From Vagococcus hydrophili (lineage in GTDB: Bacteria; Bacillota; Bacilli; Lactobacillales; Vagococcaceae): a DNA stretch of 64,000 nucleotides. The stretch's first letter is position 1. Every line of letters starts with the position of its first letter. The notes under the pieces were generated by a model. It worked only from the letters and a program-made list of their open reading frames with translations. It searched no databases and was not told the origin of the DNA. The stretch covers positions 1,736,001 through 1,800,000 of the forward strand of contig NZ_CP049887.1 of the NCBI RefSeq assembly GCF_011304195.1. Direction: 5' to 3'. The position numbers and the translations under genes were made by a program. Shown piece by piece: positions 44,000-53,547 of this stretch.

Positions 44000-44055
44000 A
44001 TAAACGCTTTTATTTTCAAAATGAAAATGTTATACTTTTTTTATCAAAATGAAAA
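44000..44055 (+). promoter_or_regulatory. cit operon control region: twin operators, cre and -10
   Basis: TTTTCAAAATGAAAA (44013-44027) and TTATCAAAATGAAAA (44041-44055) are near-identical and 28 bp apart; the first extends to a palindrome. They are candidate CitI sites. ATAAACGCTTTTA (44000-44012) fits a cre at 11 of 13 positions. A -10 TATACT at 44031-44036 lacks a good -35, which suits an activated promoter. Confidence 0.55.
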
Positions 44056-44069
44056 AAGGAGAGATTGAT

Positions 44070-45206
44070 TTGAATGATGTTTTTGAAATTCATAAAAAAA
44101 ACATAGGTGTTTTAAGTTTAAAAACAACAGAAGAAGTTCACGACAATCAAGATTTGGCAAAAATGTACACACCAGGAGTTGCTGAATTGAGTTTAATGAT
44201 TGAGAAAGATCATGATTTAGCAAGAGAATTGACAATCAGCGGAAAATTGGTAGCGGTTGTAACAGATGGAACTGCCGTTTTAGGATTGGGAAATGTTGGC
44301 GATCAAGCAGGACTTCCAATTGTAGAAGGAAAGTCATTACTGTATAAAACATTAGCAGACGTTGACGCGATTCCCTTAGCGATTAAACAAAAATCTGTGG
44401 ATGAGATTGTGGATACGATTGCTAATTTAGAGCACAGTTTTGCAGGGATTCACTTAGAAGATATTTCAGCTCCTCAATGTTTTGAAATTGAAGAAAAACT
44501 TCAAGAAAGAGTTTCGATACCTGTTTATCATGATGATCAAGAAGGAACTGCAATTGTTGTTTTGGCTGGATTAATCAATGCGGCTAAACTGGCAAATAAG
44601 CCAATGTCAGAATTAAAAGTTTTAATTAACGGTGTTGGGGCATCAGGACTTGCTACAGCAGAACTGCTTTTTAAAGTCGGTGTCACTCATTTGACGCTAG
44701 TAGATAAACAAGGTGTACTTAAAGTTACTGACAAAACATTAAATAAATACCAACGTCAGCTTGTTGAAAAATTAGCAGAAAATAAAAATGTAACCACTTT
44801 ATCGGAAGCAATCGTTGGACAAGATGCTTTCATTGGTTTATCTGATGGCAATGTGTTAACAGAAAAAATGGTAGAAAGTATGAGTTCATCAGCTATTGTC
44901 TTTGCATTAGCAAATCCGGTGCCAGAAATAGATCCAGAGCTTGCTAAAAAAGCAGGAGCAAAACTTATCGCAACAGGCTCATCTAAATATCCTAATCAAG
45001 TGAATAATATTTTAGCTTTTCCGGGATTATTTAAAGGATTACTTTTATCTAAGGCTAAGAAAGTTGATTTAGAGTTACAAATAGAAGTGGCTAATAGTTT
45101 AGCTGATTTGGTGACAGAACCAAGTACAGAGAAGTTTATTCCCAATGTTTTTGATTCAGGAGTTGTAGAAGCAGTGACTCAAGCTGTTTTAAACTATAAA
45201 AAATAA
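44070..45206 (+). CDS. citM: Malic enzyme-type oxaloacetate decarboxylase CitM
   Basis: About 378 residues of the malic enzyme family: KMYTPGVAELS, VAVVTDGTAVLGLGNVG, GIHLEDISAPQCFEIE, YHDDQEGTAIVVLAGL (metal site) and the NAD(P) motif LINGVGASGLATAELL. In LAB citrate clusters this enzyme decarboxylates the oxaloacetate from citrate lyase to pyruvate. TTG 44070 is preferred, 7 bases after AAAGGAGAG; ATG 44049 lies upstream of that site and inside the operator. It is the first gene of the cit operon, 18 bp before citP. Confidence 0.87.
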   Translation: MNDVFEIHKKNIGVLSLKTTEEVHDNQDLAKMYTPGVAELSLMIEKDHDLARELTISGKLVAVVTDGTAVLGLGNVGDQAGLPIVEGKSLLYKTLADVDAIPLAIKQKSVDEIVDTIANLEHSFAGIHLEDISAPQCFEIEEKLQERVSIPVYHDDQEGTAIVVLAGLINAAKLANKPMSELKVLINGVGASGLATAELLFKVGVTHLTLVDKQGVLKVTDKTLNKYQRQLVEKLAENKNVTTLSEAIVGQDAFIGLSDGNVLTEKMVESMSSSAIVFALANPVPEIDPELAKKAGAKLIATGSSKYPNQVNNILAFPGLFKGLLLSKAKKVDLELQIEVANSLADLVTEPSTEKFIPNVFDSGVVEAVTQAVLNYKK

Positions 45207-45224
45207 AAGATGAGGATGAATGAA

Positions 45225-46529
45225 ATGGTTGAAAAGTTAAAAAAGTTTAAGATTGGTTTTATTCCATTACCACTATACGCAATTTTAGTGTTAGCGTATG
45301 TTGCAATGACGATCAGTGACATTGTTCCAGAGAAAGACATGTTAGTAGCTTTAGGTATTATGACTGTATTCGCTTATTTATTAGAAGAAATTGGTAAAAA
45401 TATTCCCGTATTAAAAAATTTAGGTGGAAAAGTATTGGTTGTTACTTTCTTACCTGCGTTCTTAGTTTATAAAAACTGGTTACCACAAAGTACAGTTACA
45501 GTTGTTAGTGATTTTATGAACAATAATAACTTTTTAATGTTCTTTATCACGTTACTTGTGGTAGGAAGTATTGCTTCAATGAATCGCCACACATTAATCA
45601 AAGCAACATCTCGTATTTTAGTTATTTTGATTTTATGCGATGTGATTGGTTCCTTAGTTGGGACTGGTGTTGGGGTTATGTTAGGCATGTCAGCGTGGCA
45701 AGCATACTTTTTCGTTGTAGCACCTATTATGGCTGGTGGTGTTGGTGAGGGTGCGATGCCTTTATCTATTGGTTATGCCGCTATTATGTCTGGTATGAGT
45801 CAAAATGACATTTTTGGTAAAATTTTACCTTGTGTTATGTTAGGAAGTTTAGTTGCCGTATTATTAGCAGGAATTTTACGTAAAATTGGGGAAAAGAAAC
45901 CTCACTTAACGGGTAATGGTAAACTGATTGATGGTGATGATGAAAAATTAGAAAATCTAAAAGCATCATCTGGAGCAATCAGTATTGATAAAACATTGAT
46001 AGCAGGAGTCGTTGCGATTACGATTTATTTCCTAGCAGTTTATGTGGAACATTTAATTCATCAACTACTCGGTTTCTCTATTCCTTCTCCAGTTATTTTG
46101 TTAGTATCGTTAATGGGAGCAAAAATGTTAGGGTTTATTCCTAAAGACGTTGAAGAAGGTGGAGCCTCACTTTACGGATTCACTGTAAAAGGAATTACAC
46201 CGCCACTTTTATTTGGTGTTGGGGTTGCTAAAACAGACTGGGAAGAATTAATTCAAGTTTTTAAAAGTCCAGCGATTATCGTGACAATCGTTGCAACTGT
46301 TTGTGCCATTGTTTTAACAGCATATATTGCAGCTAAGTTTTTAAAAATGTACCCAGTTGATACAGCAATTGCCGTTTCTTGTTGTAGTGGACAAGGTGGT
46401 ACTGGCGCATTAGCTATCTTAGCCTCAGGTGACAGAATGGTCCTTATGCCATTTGCACAAGTAGCTGTTCGTTTAGGTGGAGCAATGACTGTTACTTTCG
46501 CCATATTCTTAATGGGATTATTATCGTAG
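45225..46529 (+). CDS. citP: Citrate/2-hydroxycarboxylate transporter CitP
   Basis: A 434-residue member of the 2-hydroxycarboxylate transporter family with about 11 helices. Both signature GGxG re-entrant loops are present, GGVGEGAMP and CSGQGGTGAL, and a C-terminal Arg lies in AQVAVRLGGAM where the family binds the substrate carboxylate. It probably exchanges citrate for lactate or imports citrate with protons or sodium; ion coupling cannot be read from sequence. ATG 45225 is preferred, 9 bases after GAGG; ATG 45210 is possible. Confidence 0.87.
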   Translation: MVEKLKKFKIGFIPLPLYAILVLAYVAMTISDIVPEKDMLVALGIMTVFAYLLEEIGKNIPVLKNLGGKVLVVTFLPAFLVYKNWLPQSTVTVVSDFMNNNNFLMFFITLLVVGSIASMNRHTLIKATSRILVILILCDVIGSLVGTGVGVMLGMSAWQAYFFVVAPIMAGGVGEGAMPLSIGYAAIMSGMSQNDIFGKILPCVMLGSLVAVLLAGILRKIGEKKPHLTGNGKLIDGDDEKLENLKASSGAISIDKTLIAGVVAITIYFLAVYVEHLIHQLLGFSIPSPVILLVSLMGAKMLGFIPKDVEEGGASLYGFTVKGITPPLLFGVGVAKTDWEELIQVFKSPAIIVTIVATVCAIVLTAYIAAKFLKMYPVDTAIAVSCCSGQGGTGALAILASGDRMVLMPFAQVAVRLGGAMTVTFAIFLMGLLS

Positions 46530-46544
46530 AGAGGAAGAAAAATT

Positions 46545-47555
46545 ATGTTTAATCAAGCGAACATCACAAGATTATTTTTAAGTAATAAAAAAACTTTATC
46601 AGATTGGAAAACATTGATGCTAGATTCTGGGATTGAACGTTTTTCAAATGAAGAGGTGATGTTGCTTGATTCAACGTATGGTATTTATGAGGAAGAAAGA
46701 TTAGTTGCTACTGTTTCAATTAGTGGCTCATTGGTTAAATATATAGCCATCTTAGATGAATTTAGGCAAGAGGGTAGTGTATTTAATCGACTGGTTTCTC
46801 ATGCTCTACAAGAATTAGCGAGTGAACAAGTTTTCCATGTGTTTGTCCTAACTAAACTTAAGTTTCAACAAAGTTTTGAATACTTAGGCTTTAAGTTGAT
46901 AGCTGCCACTGATCAAGTTGCTTTTTTAGAGTATGGTATACCAACAATTGAGAATTTTCTAGAAAAAATACCTCAAAAAAATGTCACTAAAAAAGCAAGT
47001 ATCGTTATGAATGCTAATCCTTTTACGAAAGGACATTATCATTTAATCGAAACAGCTGCGAATGAAAATGATTGGGTCTATGTGTTTGTTGTAGAAAAAG
47101 AGCAGGATGTTTTTTCTACAAAGGACCGTTTAGAAATGATTCGACAAGGAACAAAAAAATTAACGAATGTGACAGTTATTTTAGGTGGTGACTATATGAT
47201 TAGTCCTTTTACCTTTCCAATGTACTTTTTAAGACAAAATGATGAAGCGACTAAAGTTCAGACAACATTAGATGCGACAATTTTTAAAGCAAGTATCGCT
47301 TCTTATTTAGGTATTTCTACGAGATATGTTGGAGAAGAACCTTTATCCCAAATGACTGAAACATATAATCAAGCATTAAAAGAAAATTTAGAACCCGAAA
47401 TAGATGTAAAAATAATCCCTAGAATAATGACAGAAACAGGAAAGATTATCTCAGCAACCAATGTCAGAAAACATGTTGCTACTGGAGATTTATCAGCTAT
47501 TCTTGAGTTTGTTCCAAAAACAACTTATGACTATTTAGTTAGATTAAAGAAGTAA
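46545..47555 (+). CDS. citC: [Citrate lyase] acetate:SH-ligase CitC
   Basis: A 336-residue enzyme with a GNAT-like N-terminal half and a C-terminal nucleotidyl-transferase-like domain (MNANPFTKGHYHLIETAA, and SATNVRKHVATGD near the end, equivalent to the ISxTxxR motif). It uses ATP and acetate to acetylate the thiol of the prosthetic group on CitD, which switches citrate lyase on. AGAGGAAGAAAAATT precedes the ATG; it follows citP by 15 bp. Confidence 0.9.
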   Translation: MFNQANITRLFLSNKKTLSDWKTLMLDSGIERFSNEEVMLLDSTYGIYEEERLVATVSISGSLVKYIAILDEFRQEGSVFNRLVSHALQELASEQVFHVFVLTKLKFQQSFEYLGFKLIAATDQVAFLEYGIPTIENFLEKIPQKNVTKKASIVMNANPFTKGHYHLIETAANENDWVYVFVVEKEQDVFSTKDRLEMIRQGTKKLTNVTVILGGDYMISPFTFPMYFLRQNDEATKVQTTLDATIFKASIASYLGISTRYVGEEPLSQMTETYNQALKENLEPEIDVKIIPRIMTETGKIISATNVRKHVATGDLSAILEFVPKTTYDYLVRLKK

Positions 47556-47568
47556 AGGAGTTTAAAAA

Positions 47569-47862
47569 ATGAAAATAGAAAATACAGCAGTTGCAGGAAC
47601 TTTAGAATCTAGTGATGTTCAAATCATGATTTCTGAAGGTAAAGAAGGTATTACAATTGATTTAGAAAGCCAAGTATTAGAGCAGTTTGGTAGACAAATT
47701 AAACAAGTGATTTTAGATACTTTAACAGCATACGATATAACTGATGCTCAATTAAAGGTTGTAGATAAAGGTGCCTTAGATTGTGTGATTAAAGCAAGAT
47801 TAACAGCGGCTATTCACAGATCTCTAGGTATCCAGCACAAAGAAACACCGTGGGAGGTTTAA
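47569..47862 (+). CDS. citD: Citrate lyase acyl carrier protein (gamma) CitD
   Basis: 97 residues. The site for the phosphoribosyl-dephospho-CoA prosthetic group is Ser14 in AGTLESSDVQI, the same position as in the characterised enzyme. AAAGGAGTTTAAAA precedes the ATG. It carries the acetyl/citryl group between CitF and CitE. Confidence 0.94.
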   Translation: MKIENTAVAGTLESSDVQIMISEGKEGITIDLESQVLEQFGRQIKQVILDTLTAYDITDAQLKVVDKGALDCVIKARLTAAIHRSLGIQHKETPWEV

Positions 47863-47867
47863 AGTAA

Positions 47868-48776
47868 ATGAAAATGAAAGAACGTTTAAGAAGAACAATG
47901 ATGTTTGTTCCGGGAAATAATCCAGCTATGATTAAAGATGCAGGTATTTACGGGGCAGATTCAATTATGTTCGATTTAGAAGATGCGGTTGCTATGACTG
48001 AAAAAGATGCAGCTAGAATGTTAGTTTATCAAGCTATTCAAACAGTTGATTATGGTAATACTGAAGTAGTTGTAAGGATTAATGATTTACATTCTGAATT
48101 TGGTCGTGCTGATATTTTTGCCGTTGTTAAAGCTGGTGTAGATGTGATTCGTTTGCCAAAAACTGAGTATCCAGAAGATGTCATTGAAGTCGATGAGGTC
48201 ATTCAAGAAGCGGAAGAACATTTTGGCATTCCAGTAGGAACAACTCTTATGATGGCTGCGATTGAGGGTGCGGCTGGTGTACTGAATGCTCCTGCGATTG
48301 CTAAAGCTTCTGATCGATTAATTGGTATTGCGATTGGTGCCGAAGATTATGTAACGAATATGAAAACAAAACGTTATCCAGATGGAAAAGAATTGTTCTT
48401 TGCTCGTAGTATGATTGTTCATGCAGCTCGTGCGGCAGGAATTTCCGCTTTTGATACGGTATATTCTAATGTTGATAATACAGAAGGATTCTTAAATGAA
48501 GTTAAATTGATTCATCAATTAGGTTTTGACGGAAAATCATGTATAAATCCTAGACAAATTCCATTAGTTAATAGCGTGTATCAACCAACAACAAAAGAAA
48601 TAGAAAATGCGTTGAATGTGGTTGCTGCTATTGAAGAAGCAAAAGCAAAAGGTTCAGGCGTTATTTCATTAAATGGAAAAATGATTGATAAACCAATTGT
48701 AGAGAGAGCTGAGAGAGTCATTCGATTAGCAAAAGCGTCTAACTTAATGGATGAGGAGGGAAATATTTATGAGTAG
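47868..48776 (+). CDS. citE: Citrate lyase beta subunit (citryl-ACP lyase) CitE
   Basis: A 302-residue HpcH/HpaI-family subunit: [24 protein letters not shown] (metal), [22 protein letters not shown] and [10 protein letters not shown]. It cleaves citryl-ACP to acetyl-ACP and oxaloacetate. The stop overlaps the start of citF by 8 bp (ATGAGTAG), showing tight coupling. Confidence 0.94.
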   Translation: MKMKERLRRTMMFVPGNNPAMIKDAGIYGADSIMFDLEDAVAMTEKDAARMLVYQAIQTVDYGNTEVVVRINDLHSEFGRADIFAVVKAGVDVIRLPKTEYPEDVIEVDEVIQEAEEHFGIPVGTTLMMAAIEGAAGVLNAPAIAKASDRLIGIAIGAEDYVTNMKTKRYPDGKELFFARSMIVHAARAAGISAFDTVYSNVDNTEGFLNEVKLIHQLGFDGKSCINPRQIPLVNSVYQPTTKEIENALNVVAAIEEAKAKGSGVISLNGKMIDKPIVERAERVIRLAKASNLMDEEGNIYE

Positions 48777-50307
48777 AGAGCTACCCAAAGATATCTTAAA
48801 AAAATATGAAACAACCTTTAGTACTGTGGAGCTTCCTTCAGTTGAAGTGAATCGTGTGGCACCGAAAGTAACAACTGTCACAAATAAAATGGAAAAAGTT
48901 CTTCCTACTATCAAAGAAGCAGTTGAAAAAACAGGTTTAAAAGATGGTATGACGATTTCTTTCCATCATCATTTGAGAGAAGGAGACTTTGTTTTTAATC
49001 AAGTGATGGCTGTTATTAAAGAGATGGGAATTAAAGATTTAACCTTAGCACCAAGTTCTTTAACAAACGTTATGAATGAGATGGTTATTGAGTGTATTAA
49101 AGCAGGAATAGTTTCTCACATCACAAGTAGTGGAATGCGTGGCAGTTTAGGTGAGTTTATCTCACGTGGTGGTATGGAGAATCCAGTTATTTTACGTTCT
49201 CATGGGAATCGACCTCGTGCCATTGAATCAGGCGAAATTAAAATAGATGTTGCCTTTTTAGGTGTTCCAACAACTGATAATTATGGAAATGCGAATGCTG
49301 TTTACGGGAAATCTGTTTTTGGTTCTTTAGGCTATGCCAAAGTTGATGCACAGTACGCAGATAAAGTCGTTTTAATCACGGATAACTTAGTTCCTTATCC
49401 TAATACACCAATCAGTATCCCGCAAACACAAGTAGATTATATTGTGGAAGTTGATGCCATTGGTAATCCAGATAAAATTGGTGCTGGAGCAACTCGTTTT
49501 ACCAAAGATCCAAAAGAATTGAAAATTGCTGAGACAGTGAAAGATGTTATTGTTAACTCACCTTATTTTAAAGAAGGATTTTCATTCCAAACGGGAACGG
49601 GTGGGGCAGCTTTAGCCGTGACTCGTTATTTAAAAGAAGAAATGAAAGCTAAAGACATTAAGGCGTCATTTGCTTTAGGTGGTATCACGAAACCAACTGT
49701 GGAATTACTAGAAGAAGGTTTGGTTGCTAAAGTATTAGATGTTCAAGATTTTGATAAAGGTGCAGCAGAGGGAATGGCACAATTTGAAAATCAACAAGAA
49801 ATTGATGCGTCATTTTATGCAGGTCCTCATAATAAGGGGGCAGTTGTTAATCAACTAGATGTAGTTATTTTATCTGCTTTAGAGATTGATACTCAGTTCA
49901 ATGTGAATGTTATGACTGGATCAGATGGTGTTTTAAGAGGAGCTATCGGAGGACATCAAGATGCAGCAACTGCTAAGTTAACGATTATTTCAGCACCTCT
50001 TGTTCGTGGTAGAATACCAACAGTTGTTAAAGATGTGACAACTTTAATTACACCAGGATCAAGTATTGATGTTCTTGTTACAGAAATTGGTATTGCGATT
50101 AATCCGTTACGTCAAGATTTAGTAGATATCTTTAAAAATATTAAACGTATTCCTGTATTTACAATCGAAGAGTTACAACAACGCGCTGAAAAAATTGTGG
50201 GTGTTCCAGAACCTTTGCAGTTTACAAATCGTGTGGTTGCTTGTATCGAATATCGTGATGGCTCACTATTAGATGTTGTGAAAGAAATTAAACCTTATAA
50301 AGAATAG
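48769..50307 (+). CDS. citF: Citrate lyase alpha subunit (citrate:acetyl-ACP transferase) CitF
   Basis: A 512-residue CoA-transferase-like subunit that exchanges citrate for acetate on the ACP. It begins [16 protein letters not shown] 48769 has GAGGAGGG upstream, whereas the longer frame at 48751 would start inside citE without a site. Landmarks include [47 protein letters not shown], and [15 protein letters not shown]. Confidence 0.94.
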   Translation: MSRELPKDILKKYETTFSTVELPSVEVNRVAPKVTTVTNKMEKVLPTIKEAVEKTGLKDGMTISFHHHLREGDFVFNQVMAVIKEMGIKDLTLAPSSLTNVMNEMVIECIKAGIVSHITSSGMRGSLGEFISRGGMENPVILRSHGNRPRAIESGEIKIDVAFLGVPTTDNYGNANAVYGKSVFGSLGYAKVDAQYADKVVLITDNLVPYPNTPISIPQTQVDYIVEVDAIGNPDKIGAGATRFTKDPKELKIAETVKDVIVNSPYFKEGFSFQTGTGGAALAVTRYLKEEMKAKDIKASFALGGITKPTVELLEEGLVAKVLDVQDFDKGAAEGMAQFENQQEIDASFYAGPHNKGAVVNQLDVVILSALEIDTQFNVNVMTGSDGVLRGAIGGHQDAATAKLTIISAPLVRGRIPTVVKDVTTLITPGSSIDVLVTEIGIAINPLRQDLVDIFKNIKRIPVFTIEELQQRAEKIVGVPEPLQFTNRVVACIEYRDGSLLDVVKEIKPYKE

Positions 50308-50317
50308 GAGAATTTAG

Positions 50318-50854
50318 ATGATATTTGGATCAGGTGTAGAACAAACAGTGGAAGACATGCTAAGACATAGGGAACAACGAATGATGTTCCAAAAGAAATT
50401 GTTAAACGATAATGAAGAAGTAACCCTTATTTCTTATACCATGAATATACCTGGTCCAATTAAAAATAATTCAGCTATTTTTGAAATGTTTAATTATGGT
50501 TTTGGACTGATAGAACAAGCATTAAAAAACGAAAAGGTTGAGATTATTTATCAAAAAATAATTCAGCTACCAAGTGGAAATGACGGATTTTTTCTAGTGA
50601 AAGAACTACCTATTCCGGTAAAAGAGTTAACAATGAAATTAGAGGAACAAAGTGAATTTGGTCGTTTACTAGATATTGATATTTTGTCTATAGAACAGGA
50701 AGAATTAATTCAAGTAAGTCGATCACACTTTAAGGAAAATCCGAGAAAATGCTTATTGTGTTCCGCTGATGCCAAAAATTGTGCGAGAAGTCGAAAGCAT
50801 TCTGTGGAAGAATTACAAATTAAAATAAATGAAATTTATGAAAGGATGACGTAA
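50318..50854 (+). CDS. citX: Apo-citrate lyase phosphoribosyl-dephospho-CoA transferase CitX
   Basis: A 178-residue enzyme that attaches the prosthetic group to CitD. It has the N-terminal LRHREQRMMFQKKLL helix, TMNIPGPIKNN, the FGRLLDIDI signature (G-R-L-x-D-x-D) and a C-terminal CLLCSADAKNCARSRKHS cysteine motif typical of the family. It sits 10 bp after citF. Confidence 0.92.
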   Translation: MIFGSGVEQTVEDMLRHREQRMMFQKKLLNDNEEVTLISYTMNIPGPIKNNSAIFEMFNYGFGLIEQALKNEKVEIIYQKIIQLPSGNDGFFLVKELPIPVKELTMKLEEQSEFGRLLDIDILSIEQEELIQVSRSHFKENPRKCLLCSADAKNCARSRKHSVEELQIKINEIYERMT

Positions 50855-50856
50855 AG

Positions 50857-51720
50857 GTGGAACAAGCGGTAAAAAAAATAGCTCAGCAAGCTCAATTAGG
50901 GTTATTGTACGAAGTATCTTGTTTTCCTAAACCCGGTTTAGTTGATCCAATTGATTCAGGTTCTCATAATGATATGGATTATTTTACCTTTTTGGAAAGT
51001 AGTGTTGTTTTGTTACCTTTCTTTGAAGAATTCATTCAAGTAGGGTATGAGTTGAAATATCTGCCAATTACTGAAACTTTCAAAAAAATTAGAAAAATTG
51101 GTGTTTTAGCAGAGAATGAAATGCTTCATGTGACGCAAAATGTGAACACGCATAAAGGAGTTATTTTTTCATTAGGTATTTTCTTAACGATTTGTGGTAG
51201 GTTAGAAGTTTGGAAAAATGATGTTAGTTTAAAGCAATTCCAAATGGAAATAAAAGAGATGACATGTGATTTGTTAAATGATTTTGAAAACTTACCTAAT
51301 GATAAAAGTGAGTTAACTTTTGGAGAAAAATTGTTTGTGGAACATGGAATGACTGGGATTCGAGGCGAAGCTCAATCTGGTTATCCAAGTGTGTTTGACT
51401 ATGGCTTAACTTTCTATGATAAGTATCAAGGTAAAAATAATGAACAATTAATTGATACGTTGATGTTTTTATCACTTCATGTAGAAGATACTAACTTGAT
51501 TAAACGGAGTCAGAGTATTTCAGTATTTGAATCGTACCGAGAAATGGCAAATAATTTTCTTGAGTTAGGCGGTTACTCGACTGAGTCAGGGCTGAACTAT
51601 CTAAATAAATTAAATAGGCTGTTAAAAGAAAAAAATTGGAGCTTAGGTGGAAGTGCGGATACTTTGATATTGGTTGTTTTTGTTTCGAAATTAGTGAAGT
51701 TAGGATATTTGAAAAAGTAA
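50857..51720 (+). CDS. citG: Triphosphoribosyl-dephospho-CoA synthase CitG
   Basis: A 287-residue enzyme that makes the citrate lyase prosthetic group precursor from ATP and dephospho-CoA. It has LLYEVSCFPKPGLVDPIDSGSHNDMDYFTF, NTHKGVIFSLG and GIRGEAQSGYPSVFDYG, with metal-binding His/Asp residues. The start is GTG 50857, 3 bp after the citX stop, with AAGGATG upstream. It is the last cit gene, and the operon lacks a biotin oxaloacetate decarboxylase, leaving that step to CitM. No strong terminator is visible in 51721-51857. Confidence 0.92.
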   Translation: MEQAVKKIAQQAQLGLLYEVSCFPKPGLVDPIDSGSHNDMDYFTFLESSVVLLPFFEEFIQVGYELKYLPITETFKKIRKIGVLAENEMLHVTQNVNTHKGVIFSLGIFLTICGRLEVWKNDVSLKQFQMEIKEMTCDLLNDFENLPNDKSELTFGEKLFVEHGMTGIRGEAQSGYPSVFDYGLTFYDKYQGKNNEQLIDTLMFLSLHVEDTNLIKRSQSISVFESYREMANNFLELGGYSTESGLNYLNKLNRLLKEKNWSLGGSADTLILVVFVSKLVKLGYLKK

Positions 51721-51857
51721 GTTAAATGTGTACGAAAGTAACTATTTGTAAGTTTTTTTGGATAATCATTAAATTTAACACAAATTTAAAAATAAACCGT
51801 CCAAACTTACTAAGTTCTTAACCTTTAATTGATATACTCAAATAAAGGAGGGATAGT

Positions 51858-52007
51858 ATGGGATTTTGGGTAATGATTTCTTTACTATTTTTAGGTTTAC
51901 TTTTATTTTCTATTGGAAATAAAAAGGCTAAGCGATTTAGTGTATTTTTTAAATTGAGTGGTAGTATTTGCTTGTTAGTAGCTATCTGGCTAGGATTTCC
52001 TAAATAA
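51858..52007 (+). CDS. 49-residue two-helix membrane protein
   Basis: ATG 51858 follows AAAGGAGGGATAGT. The product has a hydrophobic segment at about 4-19 (WVMISLLFLGLLLFSI), a basic turn NKKAKR, and a second at 34-47 (GSICLLVAIWLGF). A -10-like TATACT lies about 25 bp upstream, and a terminator follows. It is too short for ordinary gene callers and no family is recognised. Confidence 0.6.
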   Translation: MGFWVMISLLFLGLLLFSIGNKKAKRFSVFFKLSGSICLLVAIWLGFPK

Positions 52008-52033
52008 GGTTCAATTCTTTTTTTATAAAATTA

Positions 52034-52075
52034 AAGGTGATTAGATGTAATTACAGAATCTAATCGCTTTTTACT
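52034..52075 (+). terminator. Terminator after the 49-residue protein
   Basis: GTGATTAGAT pairs with ATCTAATCGC around a 10-base loop and is followed by T5. Confidence 0.7.
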
Positions 52076-52189
52076 ATACTTTTATATATATATTAAACCT
52101 AAAATCAAAAACAAACCAATTGTTATCTTTCCACATTTTACCCCCGTTAGTATATAATAATCCTATCAAACAAAAAAAGGATGGATGAC

Positions 52190-53167
52190 ATGAAAGGTAT
52201 TTTAGTTTCAGAATTTGGTAGTAGTGATGTTTTAAATTATACAGAATTACAAAGCGTACCAGTTGGGGACGACGAGGTAAGAATATCTTTAAAAGCAGTG
52301 GGAATTAATCCTGTTGAAACCTATATCCGTCAAGGAACATACAGTCTTTTACCAGAATTACCATACACACCAGGCAAAGATGGTGCTGGAATTATCGAAG
52401 AAATTGGTAAAAACGTTACAGAATTTAATGTAGGAGATCGAGTTTTTGTCTCAGTTGGAGGAAACAAGGGTCGTGGTACTTATGCAGAAGAAATAATTTG
52501 TAACACGGAATTTATCTATCCATTACCAGATAATTTAAACTTTGAAGAAGGCGCAGCCCTTGGAACAGCTGGAATGACGGCTGTTCATGCCCTTCATCAA
52601 AAAGGAAAAATTAAACCTGGTGATTATGTGTTAATTCACGGTGCAACGGGTGGTGTGGGGAATTTAGCTGTACAATTAGCTAAGTTACATGGTGCTATTG
52701 TTATTGCCACAGCGGGTAGCATTGAAGGGATGACCATGCTAGAAAAATTAGGAGCTGATTTCGTTCTTAACCATCGTGAAGAAAATTATCTAACTGTGAT
52801 TGATGACATCACAAAAAATCACGGTATTGATGTGATTATTGAGATGTTAGCTAATGTTAATTTAGGTAAAGATTTAGAAGTCATGGCGTTAAATGGTCGA
52901 GTAGTGATTGTTGGAAATCGTGGTGAGGTGACGATTAACCCGCGCTTGATGATGACCAAAGACGTTCAGGTGATGGGATTTATTTCAGCAAACATGACAC
53001 AAACAGAACGAAAAGAAAACAGCCATCAATTGGTTGCAGCTTTAAAATCAGGGGTTAGACCAGTCATTGAGCAGATTTTCTCCCTTGAAGATGCTCATAA
53101 AGCGCAAGATTTTATGATGAGTGAACGCAAAACCTTAGGTAAAATTGTGCTGAAAGTGGGGGAATAA
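52190..53167 (+). CDS. Quinone oxidoreductase-like zinc-independent dehydrogenase
   Basis: 325 residues of the medium-chain dehydrogenase family, quinone oxidoreductase branch: the N-terminal catalytic domain with GINPVETYIRQG, PYTPGKDGAGIIEEIG, and the NADPH motif IHGATGGVGNLAVQLAKLHGA. The zinc-binding cysteines are absent, as in QOR enzymes. ATG 52190 is preferred, with AAAGGATGGATGAC upstream; 52181 overlaps it. It is paired with the small gene 3 bp downstream. The physiological substrate is unknown. Confidence 0.82.
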   Translation: MKGILVSEFGSSDVLNYTELQSVPVGDDEVRISLKAVGINPVETYIRQGTYSLLPELPYTPGKDGAGIIEEIGKNVTEFNVGDRVFVSVGGNKGRGTYAEEIICNTEFIYPLPDNLNFEEGAALGTAGMTAVHALHQKGKIKPGDYVLIHGATGGVGNLAVQLAKLHGAIVIATAGSIEGMTMLEKLGADFVLNHREENYLTVIDDITKNHGIDVIIEMLANVNLGKDLEVMALNGRVVIVGNRGEVTINPRLMMTKDVQVMGFISANMTQTERKENSHQLVAALKSGVRPVIEQIFSLEDAHKAQDFMMSERKTLGKIVLKVGE

Positions 53168-53170
53168 TCC

Positions 53171-53494
53171 ATGAAAGATAGTTTATTAAAAGAACTCCAA
53201 CAGCATGTGGCGTCTGAAAAAACGTATCTTGGCGATGGGTATTACCGAATTAGAGAAAAATCTGAGAAAGAAGTGGAGTTAGCTTTTCTTTTGATGGACC
53301 CTTGTGGTGGTAGTGTCGTAAATCCGCAAATCACCTTAGTGAAGGCTAAAGATAATTGGGAACCGGTAAAACTAATTGATTTAGGAATTAGCCCAACTGA
53401 AATGTATGAGGTGAGTGAAGAAACAGCTGAAAAACTTAAAGCTAGGTTGGATGAATTAGTTGGAAAATTTCAAGGCGCGATTAGCTCTAATTAA
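53171..53494 (+). CDS. Conserved hypothetical protein
   Basis: A 107-residue soluble protein beginning MKDSLLKELQQHVASEKTYL, with LLMDPCGGSVVNPQITLV and a C-terminal helix. It starts 3 bp after the oxidoreductase stop with GGGGGAAT-like sequence upstream, so the two are co-translated. No family or catalytic motif is recognised. Confidence 0.6.
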   Translation: MKDSLLKELQQHVASEKTYLGDGYYRIREKSEKEVELAFLLMDPCGGSVVNPQITLVKAKDNWEPVKLIDLGISPTEMYEVSEETAEKLKARLDELVGKFQGAISSN

Positions 53495-53502
53495 TATAAG
53501 AT

Positions 53503-53547
53503 AAAAAATCAGAAAGCGGGAAATTGCCACGCTTTCTGATTTTTTTT
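53503..53547. terminator. Bidirectional terminator before the ABC exporter
   Basis: AAAAAATCAGAAAGCG pairs with CGCTTTCTGATTTTTT. It serves the converging oxidoreductase and ABC genes. Confidence 0.85.
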
